Of a stretch of DNA of 11,988 nucleotides, positions 1-5,975 are shown in pieces; positions within the stretch are counted from its first letter, which is position 1, and each line of letters opens with the position of its first letter. The stretch is from JBATBW01 sp049662565 (GTDB taxonomy: Bacteria; Bacillota_I; Bacilli_A; Erysipelotrichales; Erysipelotrichaceae), in contig JBATBW010000028.1 in NCBI GenBank assembly GCA_049662565.1, positions 1 to 11,988 on the forward strand, written 5' to 3'. Below the pieces are notes generated by a model. That model worked only from the letters and a program-made list of their open reading frames with translations. It ran no database searches and had not been told where the DNA came from. Position numbers and translations under genes: made by a program.

Positions 1-2
1 GT

Positions 3-548
3 TATGTACCCTTCATATCCTGTTGCAGAGTTTAATCCTTCTACTCCACCATTATCTTTACTATTGGGAAGATAGTTATCTACATATTGATCTACTCCGT
101 CGGCTGGCATTGGTTTTTTTGGATCCAAGATATAAAACTTGGCCTTAATTTTTTCTTTTTCCGAAAATACCGGATATAACTCTAATGAAGTCCTTATTTT
201 ATCGCTGACTAAATATTCTACTTCTCCATTAATAGTTGTTGACCATCCTTTAAATTCAAATCCTTTGATATTTGAAAACAAATTTTGATAATTTTTAATT
301 TTTTGATGGGCATTAATTAACCCTTCTTCCTTTTCATCAATCTCTACGTTATTAGAATTATATTCATGATATATAATTTTTATATTTTCATTTGCTTTAT
401 TTGAAACATTGTTATTTTTTCTAATCAATGCTTTATTTTCTTCATGTATAGATCTAGTAGACCCATTATTCTCTTCAGCGACTATTTTTATTGGTAAGTT
501 GTTGCATATTAATATTAAAGATATAGCAAAAATTAGTATTTTTTTCAT
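3..548 (-). CDS. Secreted surface protein, N-terminal part (3' end beyond window)
   Basis: An open frame of 182 codons starts at the ATG at 548 and runs without a stop off the left edge, so the gene is partial. A GGGG ribosome binding site lies 8 nt upstream of the ATG. Residues 1-24 look like a Sec signal peptide (MKK, hydrophobic core ILIFAISLILI, then charged sequence after about A24). Residues about 97-129 (GFEFKGWSTT, GEVEYL, LELYPVF) match the Listeria-Bacteroides (InlB B-type) repeat pattern found in Firmicute adhesins. What follows (from about residue 135) is a beta-rich stretch with FYILDPKKPMPADG and a conserved-looking NYLP. Family knowledge suggests a wall- or surface-attached adhesin, but no sorting signal can be seen because the C-terminus is missing. 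It lies downstream of the pilus operon on the same strand, beyond that operon's terminator, so it is probably a separate transcription unit. Function is inferred only at the level of surface exposure. Confidence 0.75.
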   Translation of the reverse strand, partial: MKKILIFAISLILICNNLPIKIVAEENNGSTRSIHEENKALIRKNNNVSNKANENIKIIYHEYNSNNVEIDEKEEGLINAHQKIKNYQNLFSNIKGFEFKGWSTTINGEVEYLVSDKIRTSLELYPVFSEKEKIKAKFYILDPKKPMPADGVDQYVDNYLPNSKDNGGVEGLNSATGYEGYI

Positions 549-990
549 ATATTTATCCCCTTGATCTATATTTGTTCACGATTTTTATTAATAGTATCTT
601 TATTTGCATTAGATTTAATTGTCTTTTGCACTTAATTCTTTCATTTATTGGTCACATATCGGTCAAATTTATTAATTTTTTCAATTTTTCAGTCATGTTT
701 TTTATATAATATATTTATGATTGATTATCTAGTTTAACAATTTATATATTGATACATGTTATGACTTTGGCAACCCAGTAAATTATTGCAAATTTATGAC
801 TTATAAATCGTCATTAATTGTTCATAATTATTAAATCAGAACGCTTTTTATAATATTTCTTTCAATTGTCAATGAGATAAGACTTCATTATCATATTCAA
901 CTGAATTTAACCTAAAAAAATAATATGTTAATTATTAATTTTAGCGAGTTGTTATTTCTACGCCACTTATATGTTTTTATAAGAAACAAT
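549..990. other. Gene-free AT-rich stretch upstream of the surface-protein gene
   Basis: I see no convincing gene in either strand here: reading frames are short and lack ribosome binding sites. It must hold the promoter of the surface-protein gene, but no candidate is clear. The best minus-strand match is TTGACA at 867-872 with TAAAAA at 845-850 (16-nt spacer), which would give a leader of nearly 300 nt. A plus-strand match also exists: TTGTCA at 866-871, 17-nt spacer, TATCAT at 889-894. A heptamer direct repeat (648-665) and a 9-base direct repeat TTATGACTT (759-767 and 794-802) are the only other structures noticed. Confidence 0.5.
648..665. repeat. Tandem heptamer direct repeat with 11-bp period
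   Basis: TTGGTCA (648-654) and TCGGTCA (659-665) are two near-identical heptamers separated by four bases, so they fall on the same face of the helix. They lie about 100 bp upstream of the start codon of the surface-protein gene. Such heptamer pairs are typical of binding sites for dimeric activators, including SARP/BTAD regulators. No well-placed -10 box was found beside them, so an operator role is a guess. Confidence 0.35.
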
Positions 991-1021
991 AAAAAACACG
1001 ACAAGGTTAAGTTATGTCGTG
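991..1021 (-). terminator. Rho-independent terminator of the pilus operon
   Basis: Read on the minus strand, CACGACA (1021-1015) and TGTCGTG (1003-997) form a perfect 7-bp stem around an 11-nt loop. TTTTTT (996-991) and then ATTG follow at once. This is the standard stem plus U-tract arrangement. It lies 127 nt past the pilT stop codon in the right orientation to end that operon. On the plus strand no U-tract follows, so it should work in one direction only. Confidence 0.75.
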
Positions 1022-1072
1022 AATGATATTATATTTATTATTATTATAAATTATTACTTCAATTTCTTATTC

Positions 1073-1115
1073 AACTATCTATCCACATTTTATATTCAAA
1101 TATGGATAGATAGTT
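1073..1115. repeat. 13-bp perfect inverted repeat in the pilT 3' region
   Basis: AACTATCTATCCA (1073-1085) is the exact reverse complement of TGGATAGATAGTT (1103-1115). Inside it, after one mismatch, ATTT (1087-1090) can pair with AAAT (1098-1101), leaving a 7-nt loop. The extended hairpin is thus about 18 pairs long. Neither side is followed by a T-run, so it is not a classic terminator. It sits between the pilT stop codon and the terminator at 991-1021, so it would be part of the pilus mRNA tail. It may protect the mRNA 3' end or be a protein-binding dyad; I cannot tell which. Confidence 0.7.
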
Positions 1116-1147
1116 CCAATTCTACTATTGTAGTCACTCTCTAACTT

Positions 1148-2206
1148 TTAGGTTAATTTTTTAATTATTGTCTCTGGATTTGGAGCATAATTAATTGCCG
1201 TTTCCTTAGTAATTTTACCTTCTTTAAATAACTTTATTAATGAATATTCCATTGATACCATTTCTTGATTCATTGATGACGAAATAATATTATCTATTTG
1301 ATGTATTTTATTTTCCCTAATTAGATTTCTGATTGCTGGAGTTACTACCATTACTTCAAATACGGGTATTAGTTTGCCATTCACTGAAGGAACTAATTGT
1401 TGAGACACAACAGCCTTTAAAGTTAAGGCTAATTGGAATGATACTTGTTGTTTATCAGAAGATGGGAACACACCAATAATCCGACTTATAGTATTTGCTG
1501 CCCCCATTGTATGTAGACTAGAAAAGACTAAATGTCCGGTTTCCGCAGCAGTTAATGCAACATCAATAGTTTCATGATCTCTCATTTCTCCTAATAAAAT
1601 GACATTAGGACTTTGCCTTAACGATGATTTTAATGCAGTTAGATAATCGCTGACATCACTATTTATTTCTCTTTGACTCACAATACTTTTCTTATGCGTA
1701 TGTAGGTATTCTAAAGGGTCTTCGATAGTTATAATATGTTTGTTTTGCTCGTTATTTATTCGATCTATTATACAAGCTAAGGTCGTTGATTTACCATTTC
1801 CAGCAGGTCCTACTACTAAAACTAATCCATTGTGCTCATTCGCAAGTTTCAATACATTATCACTGATACCAATATCTTTTGGTTGTGGCAACTCGAATTG
1901 GATAATTCTAATAACTGCTGCATAACTGCCCCTTTGAAAGTAGGTGCTTACTCTAAATCTTGATAAACTATTAATCGAAAAAGAAAAATCATCACTTCCT
2001 GTTTCATCCATTAATTTTTTTGTTCGATTATTCGCTATAGTAAATAGTTGTTCGACTAATTTTTTGCTTTCTTCTGGTTGTGTTTTATGATCATCATTTT
2101 CAATAATTACATTATCGATTCGATAAGAAACAGGTTGACCGGCAACAATAAATATATCGGATGCATCTTTTATTACACCCTCACTTAATATTTTAATGAT
2201 TTCCAT
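1148..2206 (-). CDS. pilT: PilT-type secretion/retraction ATPase
   Basis: A 352-residue cytoplasmic hexameric ATPase of the PilT/VirB11 family, close to the usual PilT length. Visible motifs are Walker A GPAGNGKS (133-140), the Asp box TIEDPLEYLH (160-169), Walker B VILLGEMRD (202-210) and the His box with AAETGHLV and SSLHT (221-233). The C-terminal AIRNLIRE signature, which is typical of PilT rather than PilB/GspE, is at about 291-298. In known systems PilT powers pilus retraction and twitching. The ATG at 2206 is preferred over in-frame codons further upstream because GAAGGGGG (2213-2220) lies 6 nt before it, and an earlier start would overlap the preceding gene. It is the last gene of the operon. 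No PilB-like extension ATPase is present in the window, so this enzyme may be the only motor encoded at the locus. The PilT assignment is secure; its role as sole motor is inference. Confidence 0.93.
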   Translation of the reverse strand: MEIIKILSEGVIKDASDIFIVAGQPVSYRIDNVIIENDDHKTQPEESKKLVEQLFTIANNRTKKLMDETGSDDFSFSINSLSRFRVSTYFQRGSYAAVIRIIQFELPQPKDIGISDNVLKLANEHNGLVLVVGPAGNGKSTTLACIIDRINNEQNKHIITIEDPLEYLHTHKKSIVSQREINSDVSDYLTALKSSLRQSPNVILLGEMRDHETIDVALTAAETGHLVFSSLHTMGAANTISRIIGVFPSSDKQQVSFQLALTLKAVVSQQLVPSVNGKLIPVFEVMVVTPAIRNLIRENKIHQIDNIISSSMNQEMVSMEYSLIKLFKEGKITKETAINYAPNPETIIKKLT

Positions 2207-2212
2207 CACAAT

Positions 2213-2220
2213 CCCCCTTC
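2213..2220 (-). promoter_or_regulatory. Ribosome binding site that fixes the pilT start
   Basis: GAAGGGGG read on the minus strand ends 6 nt before the ATG at 2206. It lies just beyond the stop codon of the preceding gene (2223). It decides for the 352-residue PilT and against a 14-codon longer reading that would start inside the upstream gene. Confidence 0.75.
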
Positions 2221-2222
2221 TT

Positions 2223-2684
2223 TTATTGGTATACTGGCAAATTATCACTTGCTTGCCAATCTTTTTGAATTATTACTTTGTGTTTTTTAATTTCATAAAA
2301 ATTATCATTATTTTTTGGATCATTGAGTTTAATAAGAACATCCAAATATTGATTTTCATTAATTCTTTCTCTAATATTAATTAAAAATAAGTCGTCATCT
2401 ATATTATCTACATATTCTAATTTCGATATTATATTCATTACTTCTTGATAATTAATACCTTTATTATAATTCTCTAATAACAAATAATCAATTTCCTTTA
2501 AATAGATATTAATTTTATTAGTCGCCTTTGTATAAATATTAAAGCGTTCAATATTTTTATCATTCAATTTTTTATCACTATTTGCTGAGGAATAAGATAA
2601 AACACTAAATATCACTAATACTAATAATACAAAGGACGTAATAATTATAGTAATGCCATAGGTCGCTCTATTATTTTTACTCAT
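2223..2684 (-). CDS. Small single-span pilus-operon protein (minor pseudopilin-like)
   Basis: A 153-residue protein starting at the ATG at 2684; this ATG overlaps the end of the preceding gene by 8 nt (ATGAGTAA). A longer GTG start at 2696 is possible but would increase the overlap. The N-terminus is short and polar, followed by one strongly hydrophobic span at about residues 10-32 (YGITIIITSFVLLVLVIFSV). A lysine/asparagine-rich extracytoplasmic part with predicted helices follows (KKLNDKNIERF). There is no GFTLxE prepilin cleavage motif and no glutamate at mature position 5. From memory, similar small proteins with an ADxRLSEK-like region after the single span recur beside GspF and PilT genes in Clostridia, but I know of no function for them. 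It is probably an accessory pilus or pseudopilus component; that role rests on its place in the operon. Confidence 0.75.
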   Translation of the reverse strand: MSKNNRATYGITIIITSFVLLVLVIFSVLSYSSANSDKKLNDKNIERFNIYTKATNKINIYLKEIDYLLLENYNKGINYQEVMNIISKLEYVDNIDDDLFLINIRERINENQYLDVLIKLNDPKNNDNFYEIKKHKVIIQKDWQASDNLPVYQ

Positions 2685-3066
2685 ACCCAACACCACTTGA
2701 TATTTTTATCGGCTTATGTATAAAAATATTATTTTCATATACTAATTCCTTTTGATAGTATAATCGCACTTGATATTTTTCATTTCCTTGATCTCTAGCT
2801 TCAATGATTGTACCATCATTATTAATTACTAATGTTTTATTTTTAATATTATAAGTTCCATTCATTATTTCCGCACTTTTTTCTAAATCATATTCATTTA
2901 ATAATGAGACCATTGATGTTACTACTAGTATCCCTTTTGATGTAGCTTGATTTTTCTCGCTAATTAAATATGATTGAACAAATAATTGAATACAAATCAC
3001 ACTACCAATTGAAAACATCAATATAGAAAAAATAATTTCCATTAATGTTAAACTTGATTTTTTCAT
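2677..3066 (-). CDS. Type IV prepilin-like minor pilin
   Basis: A 129-residue protein with a class III-type prepilin N-terminus: MKKSS then LTLMEIIFSILMF. If cleavage falls after S5, the mature chain begins L-T-L-M-E with the key glutamate exactly at +5. The hydrophobic alpha1 helix runs to about residue 34 (IGSVICIQLFVQSYLIS). The usual glycine at -1 is replaced by serine, which is uncommon for prepilin peptidase substrates. The C-terminal half is short and beta-rich (TYNIKNKTLVINNDG, YQVRLYYQKELVYE). Its start overlaps the stop of the upstream gene as ATGA, with GGAGAG 6 nt upstream of the ATG. It is likely a minor pilin or pseudopilin that primes assembly. It seems too small and poorly conserved in its globular part to name as a major pilin. 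Confidence 0.82.
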   Translation of the reverse strand: MKKSSLTLMEIIFSILMFSIGSVICIQLFVQSYLISEKNQATSKGILVVTSMVSLLNEYDLEKSAEIMNGTYNIKNKTLVINNDGTIIEARDQGNEKYQVRLYYQKELVYENNIFIHKPIKISSGVGYE

Positions 3067-3533
3067 GTGTTACTCTCCCTAGACGACAAGTGAATAATTA
3101 AATCTATTTGATCACTATCATATATAGATAAGTACAAAAGATTATTTTCTAATTTTATTTTAAATTCATTCAACTTAACTATATTTTCACCAGCCTCAAA
3201 ATCTATAGTTTGCCCCTTTAAAACTATTAATTCTTTAAGATATTCCTCATAGAAATATATATATGTTTTTATATTATTCTTATTATCGATCACTAAGATA
3301 TTGCTTCCATTTATCGATTCAACTTTTATACAATCTGCTTCATCATTTTGATACACTTTTTCTTTGATGTAGTTTAGGCTAGTATAGTAATTAAAATTTT
3401 CATCCATCGTTAAAACTATTTTGCGATAGACAACACTTCCTAAATTCGCTACCACTAACATACTAAGGCTTAAAACACCAATTATTATTATTATAAATAA
3501 TGCATTTATTGAAGATTTTTTATAACTTTTCAT
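3063..3533 (-). CDS. Single-span pilus-operon protein, DUF4860-like
   Basis: A 156-residue protein with one N-terminal membrane span at about residues 10-30 (NALFIIIIIGVLSLSMLVVA) and an extracytoplasmic domain. Recognisable segments are VVYRKIV (34-40), MDENFNYYTSLNYIKEKV (43-60) and YIYFYEEYLKELIV (91-104). This pattern of an R-x-Y-aromatic single-span protein with an AL.YI.EK.R.-like helix matches my recollection of the DUF4860 family, found next to GspF and pilin-like genes in Clostridia. That label is from memory and unverified. It has no classic prepilin cleavage site. It starts 3 nt after the stop of the upstream gene, with GGAGA about 8 nt before the ATG, and overlaps the next gene by 4 nt. 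Probably a minor pseudopilin or assembly factor. Confidence 0.8.
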   Translation of the reverse strand: MKSYKKSSINALFIIIIIGVLSLSMLVVANLGSVVYRKIVLTMDENFNYYTSLNYIKEKVYQNDEADCIKVESINGSNILVIDNKNNIKTYIYFYEEYLKELIVLKGQTIDFEAGENIVKLNEFKIKLENNLLYLSIYDSDQIDLIIHLSSRESNT

Positions 3534-3536
3534 AAC

Positions 3537-3863
3537 CTACTCTCCAACTACTATGACATCAATATCAGGACGCCGATTAGATGCAAAAGATAAATAATTG
3601 ATATAGAACTTATTCTTATCGTACTGTATGCCATAATTTTCTAATATATATTCGATGTTTTCCGGATAATAACCTTCGCTAGCATAACATGCGACAATAC
3701 TTTTATTAATAGCATTTTCCAAACTTTCTCTTTGTTTCAATAAAGTGTTTTCGCTTACTCGATTGAGTGAATAAATAAATATAACCAATGTTGTTGTCAC
3801 AAAAATTATCACCAATAATTTGTCATAACTATAATTGCTCTTACTATTGAATCGTTTTTTCAT
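3537..3863 (-). CDS. Small single-span pilus-operon protein with a CYASEGYYP motif
   Basis: A 108-residue protein with a polar N-terminus (MKKRFNSKSNYSYD), a hydrophobic span at about 15-33, and then a helical region ending in INKSIVACYASEGYYPENI (52-70). ENYGIQYD (75-82) and INYLSFASNRRPDIDVIVV (88-106) follow. From memory, this ACYA-EG-YP / LENYG / SN-PDI-V pattern recurs in small proteins encoded between GspF and pilin genes of Firmicutes, but I know of no assigned function. No prepilin GFTLxE motif is present. It begins 2 nt after the GspF stop codon, so translation is probably coupled. The position suggests a subunit or assembly factor of the pilus-like machine. Confidence 0.78.
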   Translation of the reverse strand: MKKRFNSKSNYSYDKLLVIIFVTTTLVIFIYSLNRVSENTLLKQRESLENAINKSIVACYASEGYYPENIEYILENYGIQYDKNKFYINYLSFASNRRPDIDVIVVGE

Positions 3864-3865
3864 GA

Positions 3866-4906
3866 CTATAACCCAATTGAAGACATTAATCCAATTAATG
3901 GAACAATAACACTAAGAAGAATCAGCCCCACTGTAATTGAGAATATCCCAACTAGTATTGGTTCTATTGAACTTATTTTATTATCTATATTCTCATAAAA
4001 CTCTTGTGCATTGATAGCCGCAATTTTATCCATTACTTGAACACTATTACCGGTCTTGAACCCAATAAATAACATTTTTGCGTAAACTTTATTTAGTAAA
4101 TTACTGTCACTAAGGGCTTTATCAATTGTTTTTTGTTCTTTAATTAAGACAATGCTTTGGTTAATTTTGTTTTTTATTTCATCATCTCCCATCAAGTTTT
4201 TTGCCAATTCTAAACTTTCATCAAATTTTATACCACTAGATGTCATTAATGATAAAGCAAAAAACAAACGGGCATTTACATTTTTCTCATATAATTTATT
4301 AAAATATGAAAATCTTTTAATTATTCTTACTGCTGTTTTTTTACCATTATTACTATAATTAAAGTATAAAAAGAATACTACTAAAATAATCAATACAAAA
4401 ATTAAAAACATTGAATTATTCGCTAAAATCCGCGAAACTTTAAAAATATTTTCTCCTTGAATTGCATTACCTAGTTGAAGATAAACTTGCTCAAATATTG
4501 GTAGGACTTTCACGATTATCACAAACATGACAATTGTCATCATTAATACCATTATTAACGGATATTTTACGCTATCTTTAATTTTAATATTTATTTCATA
4601 TTGTCTTTGATAATACACCGCTAGCGATTCGCATACGATATCTAAGTTACCTGATTCCTCACCCACCTTTACCATATCTACCATATATTGAGGGAATACA
4701 TTACAATCATTAAGACTCACGCTGAAGTTATTTCCACCATCTAATGATTTCGCTATTGTTTGTAATATTTCTTTACTGGATTCATCACTATTATCTAATA
4801 ACATTAAATCTATTCCATAAGAAATTGTCATTCCGCTGTTAAGTAACATATATATTTGTGAACAAAATGCCGATAATTCTAAATTAGATAATGATTTGCT
4901 TTTCAT
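3866..4906 (-). CDS. pilC: GspF/PilC-family inner-membrane platform protein
   Basis: A 346-residue polytopic membrane protein with the duplicated type II secretion F domain. Copy 1 covers about residues 10-135 and copy 2 about 210-335. Membrane spans are at about 116-138, 163-183 and 315-339. Family hallmarks are the LLNSGMTISYGID segment (21-33), VGEESGNLD (81-89) and its weaker repeat FKTGNSVQVMDKIA (283-296). In known machines this protein is the membrane platform that couples the cytoplasmic ATPase to pilin extraction. The length is somewhat below the roughly 400 residues usual for PilC, mainly through a short N-terminus. GGGAGG (4915-4920) lies 8 nt before the ATG at 4906. It follows the transglutaminase gene by 21 nt with no terminator between, so the two should share one transcript. 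Confidence 0.93.
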   Translation of the reverse strand: MKSKSLSNLELSAFCSQIYMLLNSGMTISYGIDLMLLDNSDESSKEILQTIAKSLDGGNNFSVSLNDCNVFPQYMVDMVKVGEESGNLDIVCESLAVYYQRQYEINIKIKDSVKYPLIMVLMMTIVMFVIIVKVLPIFEQVYLQLGNAIQGENIFKVSRILANNSMFLIFVLIILVVFFLYFNYSNNGKKTAVRIIKRFSYFNKLYEKNVNARLFFALSLMTSSGIKFDESLELAKNLMGDDEIKNKINQSIVLIKEQKTIDKALSDSNLLNKVYAKMLFIGFKTGNSVQVMDKIAAINAQEFYENIDNKISSIEPILVGIFSITVGLILLSVIVPLIGLMSSIGL

Positions 4907-4927
4907 TTTATTTCCCTCCCAATACCT

Positions 4928-5833
4928 CTAATAACGATATTTAGTAATGTAATTACTGCCATCTTTTTTTATTAGATTATCAAACAAACTACTTGTATCT
5001 TCGAAAGTTGGATCCATTAATTTCCAACTTACACCATCAAATTCAATTAAACCATTGACCCAACCTATTTCTTTGATATATACACTTATCCATGCATGAT
5101 AGACATCATTAACATATCCTATGTCCATTCTTGTTGGTATTCGTTGACTACGCAAGATACTTGCCATTACGCTAGCATAATCAAAACATATGCCTTTCCC
5201 TTGATCTATCACATCGTCAATAATAGGTGTATATCCACTTTTGACATTTTTAGCTTTCTCAAAATCATATTCTAAACTTTCTATAACATAATTGTATACT
5301 TTTTCAACTACTTCTAATTCGGTCTTACTCTCTTTTACTATATCACTTCCTTGAGATATTATTTTGTTGTTAACATTGAAATTCACATATTTGTTAGGAT
5401 ATAAGAAAGGCACAAATTCATTTTCTAACGTCACTTCTATAGTTTTCATCAAAACCACAAAATATTCTTTATCTTTTAAAGCTTCATTGACAGTGATCGT
5501 GTATTTGCCATTGCCTTGTGTTAAAGGAAAAACCTCTTTGCCCCCACTTAATGAATATGTATAAACATTAGCGTCGGGGCATTTAATTTGTAATTTAGCT
5601 TTCTTATTAGATTGGTAATCTACGATTACGTATCCTTGATCATTATGTGAATAATCAATACTTGCCACTTCATTTTCAACAAATAATGTTTTATCAGCCA
5701 CTGGAATTAAAACAATCGGTTCATTATCTCTAATAGGTAAACTATCATTATTCACACCTTTTTTTGAACACGAAAATAACAAAAACAAGATTATTATTAA
5801 AATGATTATATTGTGTTTTTGTTTGATAACCAT
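4928..5833 (-). CDS. Transglutaminase-fold lipoprotein, first gene of the pilus operon
   Basis: A 301-residue protein beginning at the ATG at 5833 (MVIKQKHN). The N-terminus is a lipoprotein signal peptide with lipobox LFSC, so Cys22 should be lipidated and the protein anchored on the outer face of the membrane. Residues about 40-160 look like one or two beta-sandwich-type domains. The C-terminal part is a transglutaminase-like core: Cys216 in GKGICFDYASVMAS, His246 in VYHAWISVY and Asp274 in WKLMDPTF form the expected Cys-His-Asp triad, all intact. Proteins of this fold act as cysteine proteases, peptide hydrolases or protein crosslinkers; which one applies here cannot be read from the sequence. 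It is the promoter-proximal gene of the operon and lies 21 nt before pilC. An earlier in-frame ATG at 5839 abuts the Shine-Dalgarno sequence and is unlikely. Processing or crosslinking of pilus subunits is inference from position. Confidence 0.88.
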   Translation of the reverse strand: MVIKQKHNIIILIIILFLLFSCSKKGVNNDSLPIRDNEPIVLIPVADKTLFVENEVASIDYSHNDQGYVIVDYQSNKKAKLQIKCPDANVYTYSLSGGKEVFPLTQGNGKYTITVNEALKDKEYFVVLMKTIEVTLENEFVPFLYPNKYVNFNVNNKIISQGSDIVKESKTELEVVEKVYNYVIESLEYDFEKAKNVKSGYTPIIDDVIDQGKGICFDYASVMASILRSQRIPTRMDIGYVNDVYHAWISVYIKEIGWVNGLIEFDGVSWKLMDPTFEDTSSLFDNLIKKDGSNYITKYRY

Positions 5834-5839
5834 ATTCAT

Positions 5840-5844
5840 CCCCT
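5840..5844 (-). promoter_or_regulatory. Ribosome binding site that decides the transglutaminase start
   Basis: AGGGG on the minus strand directly abuts the ATG at 5839 but lies 6 nt from the ATG at 5833. Spacing therefore favours the downstream start, which also gives a compact signal peptide. Confidence 0.65.
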
Positions 5845-5864
5845 ACTAGTTCCAATATAAACAA

Positions 5865-5893
5865 ATTATATAACAATGTATTCCTATTTACAA
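5865..5893 (-). promoter_or_regulatory. Promoter of the pilus/transglutaminase operon
   Basis: On the minus strand, TTGTAA (5893-5888) is followed after a 17-nt spacer by a perfect TATAAT (5870-5865). Transcription should start near 5858, giving a leader of about 25 nt to the ATG at 5833. The -35 boxes of this promoter and of the divergent one (5909-5914) are only 15 bp apart, so one bound regulator could affect both. Confidence 0.65.
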
Positions 5894-5908
5894 ATTTTAT
5901 ATGTTTAT

Positions 5909-5937
5909 TTGAAGCAACATAATAAATATGATATATT
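5909..5937 (+). promoter_or_regulatory. Promoter of the BTAD regulator gene
   Basis: TTGAAG (5909-5914), a 17-nt spacer and TATATT (5932-5937) form a sigma-70-type promoter. TG one base before the -10 hexamer (an extended -10) strengthens it. The expected start is near 5944, about 30 nt before the ATG at 5976, with AAAGGGGG as the ribosome binding site in between. Confidence 0.65.
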
Positions 5938-5975
5938 ATCAATGAAACAAACAATCTTATAAAGGGGGCCAAATT

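Noticed and set aside
769..776. GGGTTGCC on the minus strand, similar to the 3' part of a GEMM-I (c-di-GMP-I) riboswitch
   Set aside because: The required upstream elements (a GCAAACC-like arm, a GACGCAAAGCC-like segment and a tetraloop-receptor pair) are missing, and the gene it would control starts more than 200 nt away.
1740..1925. Plus-strand open frame opposite pilT
   Set aside because: It is the complement of the conserved Walker A region of PilT and has no ribosome binding site. Similar short plus-strand frames opposite the other minus-strand genes are rejected for the same reason.
5861..5896. ACAAATT direct repeat (5861-5867 and 5890-5896) in the divergent promoter region as a BTAD operator
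   Set aside because: The 29-bp period does not match the 11- or 22-bp spacing known for SARP sites, and such AT-rich heptamers are common here by chance.
5748..5972. 74-residue open frame on the minus strand
   Set aside because: It overlaps the start of the transglutaminase gene and both divergent promoters in another frame, has no ribosome binding site and has no recognisable domain.
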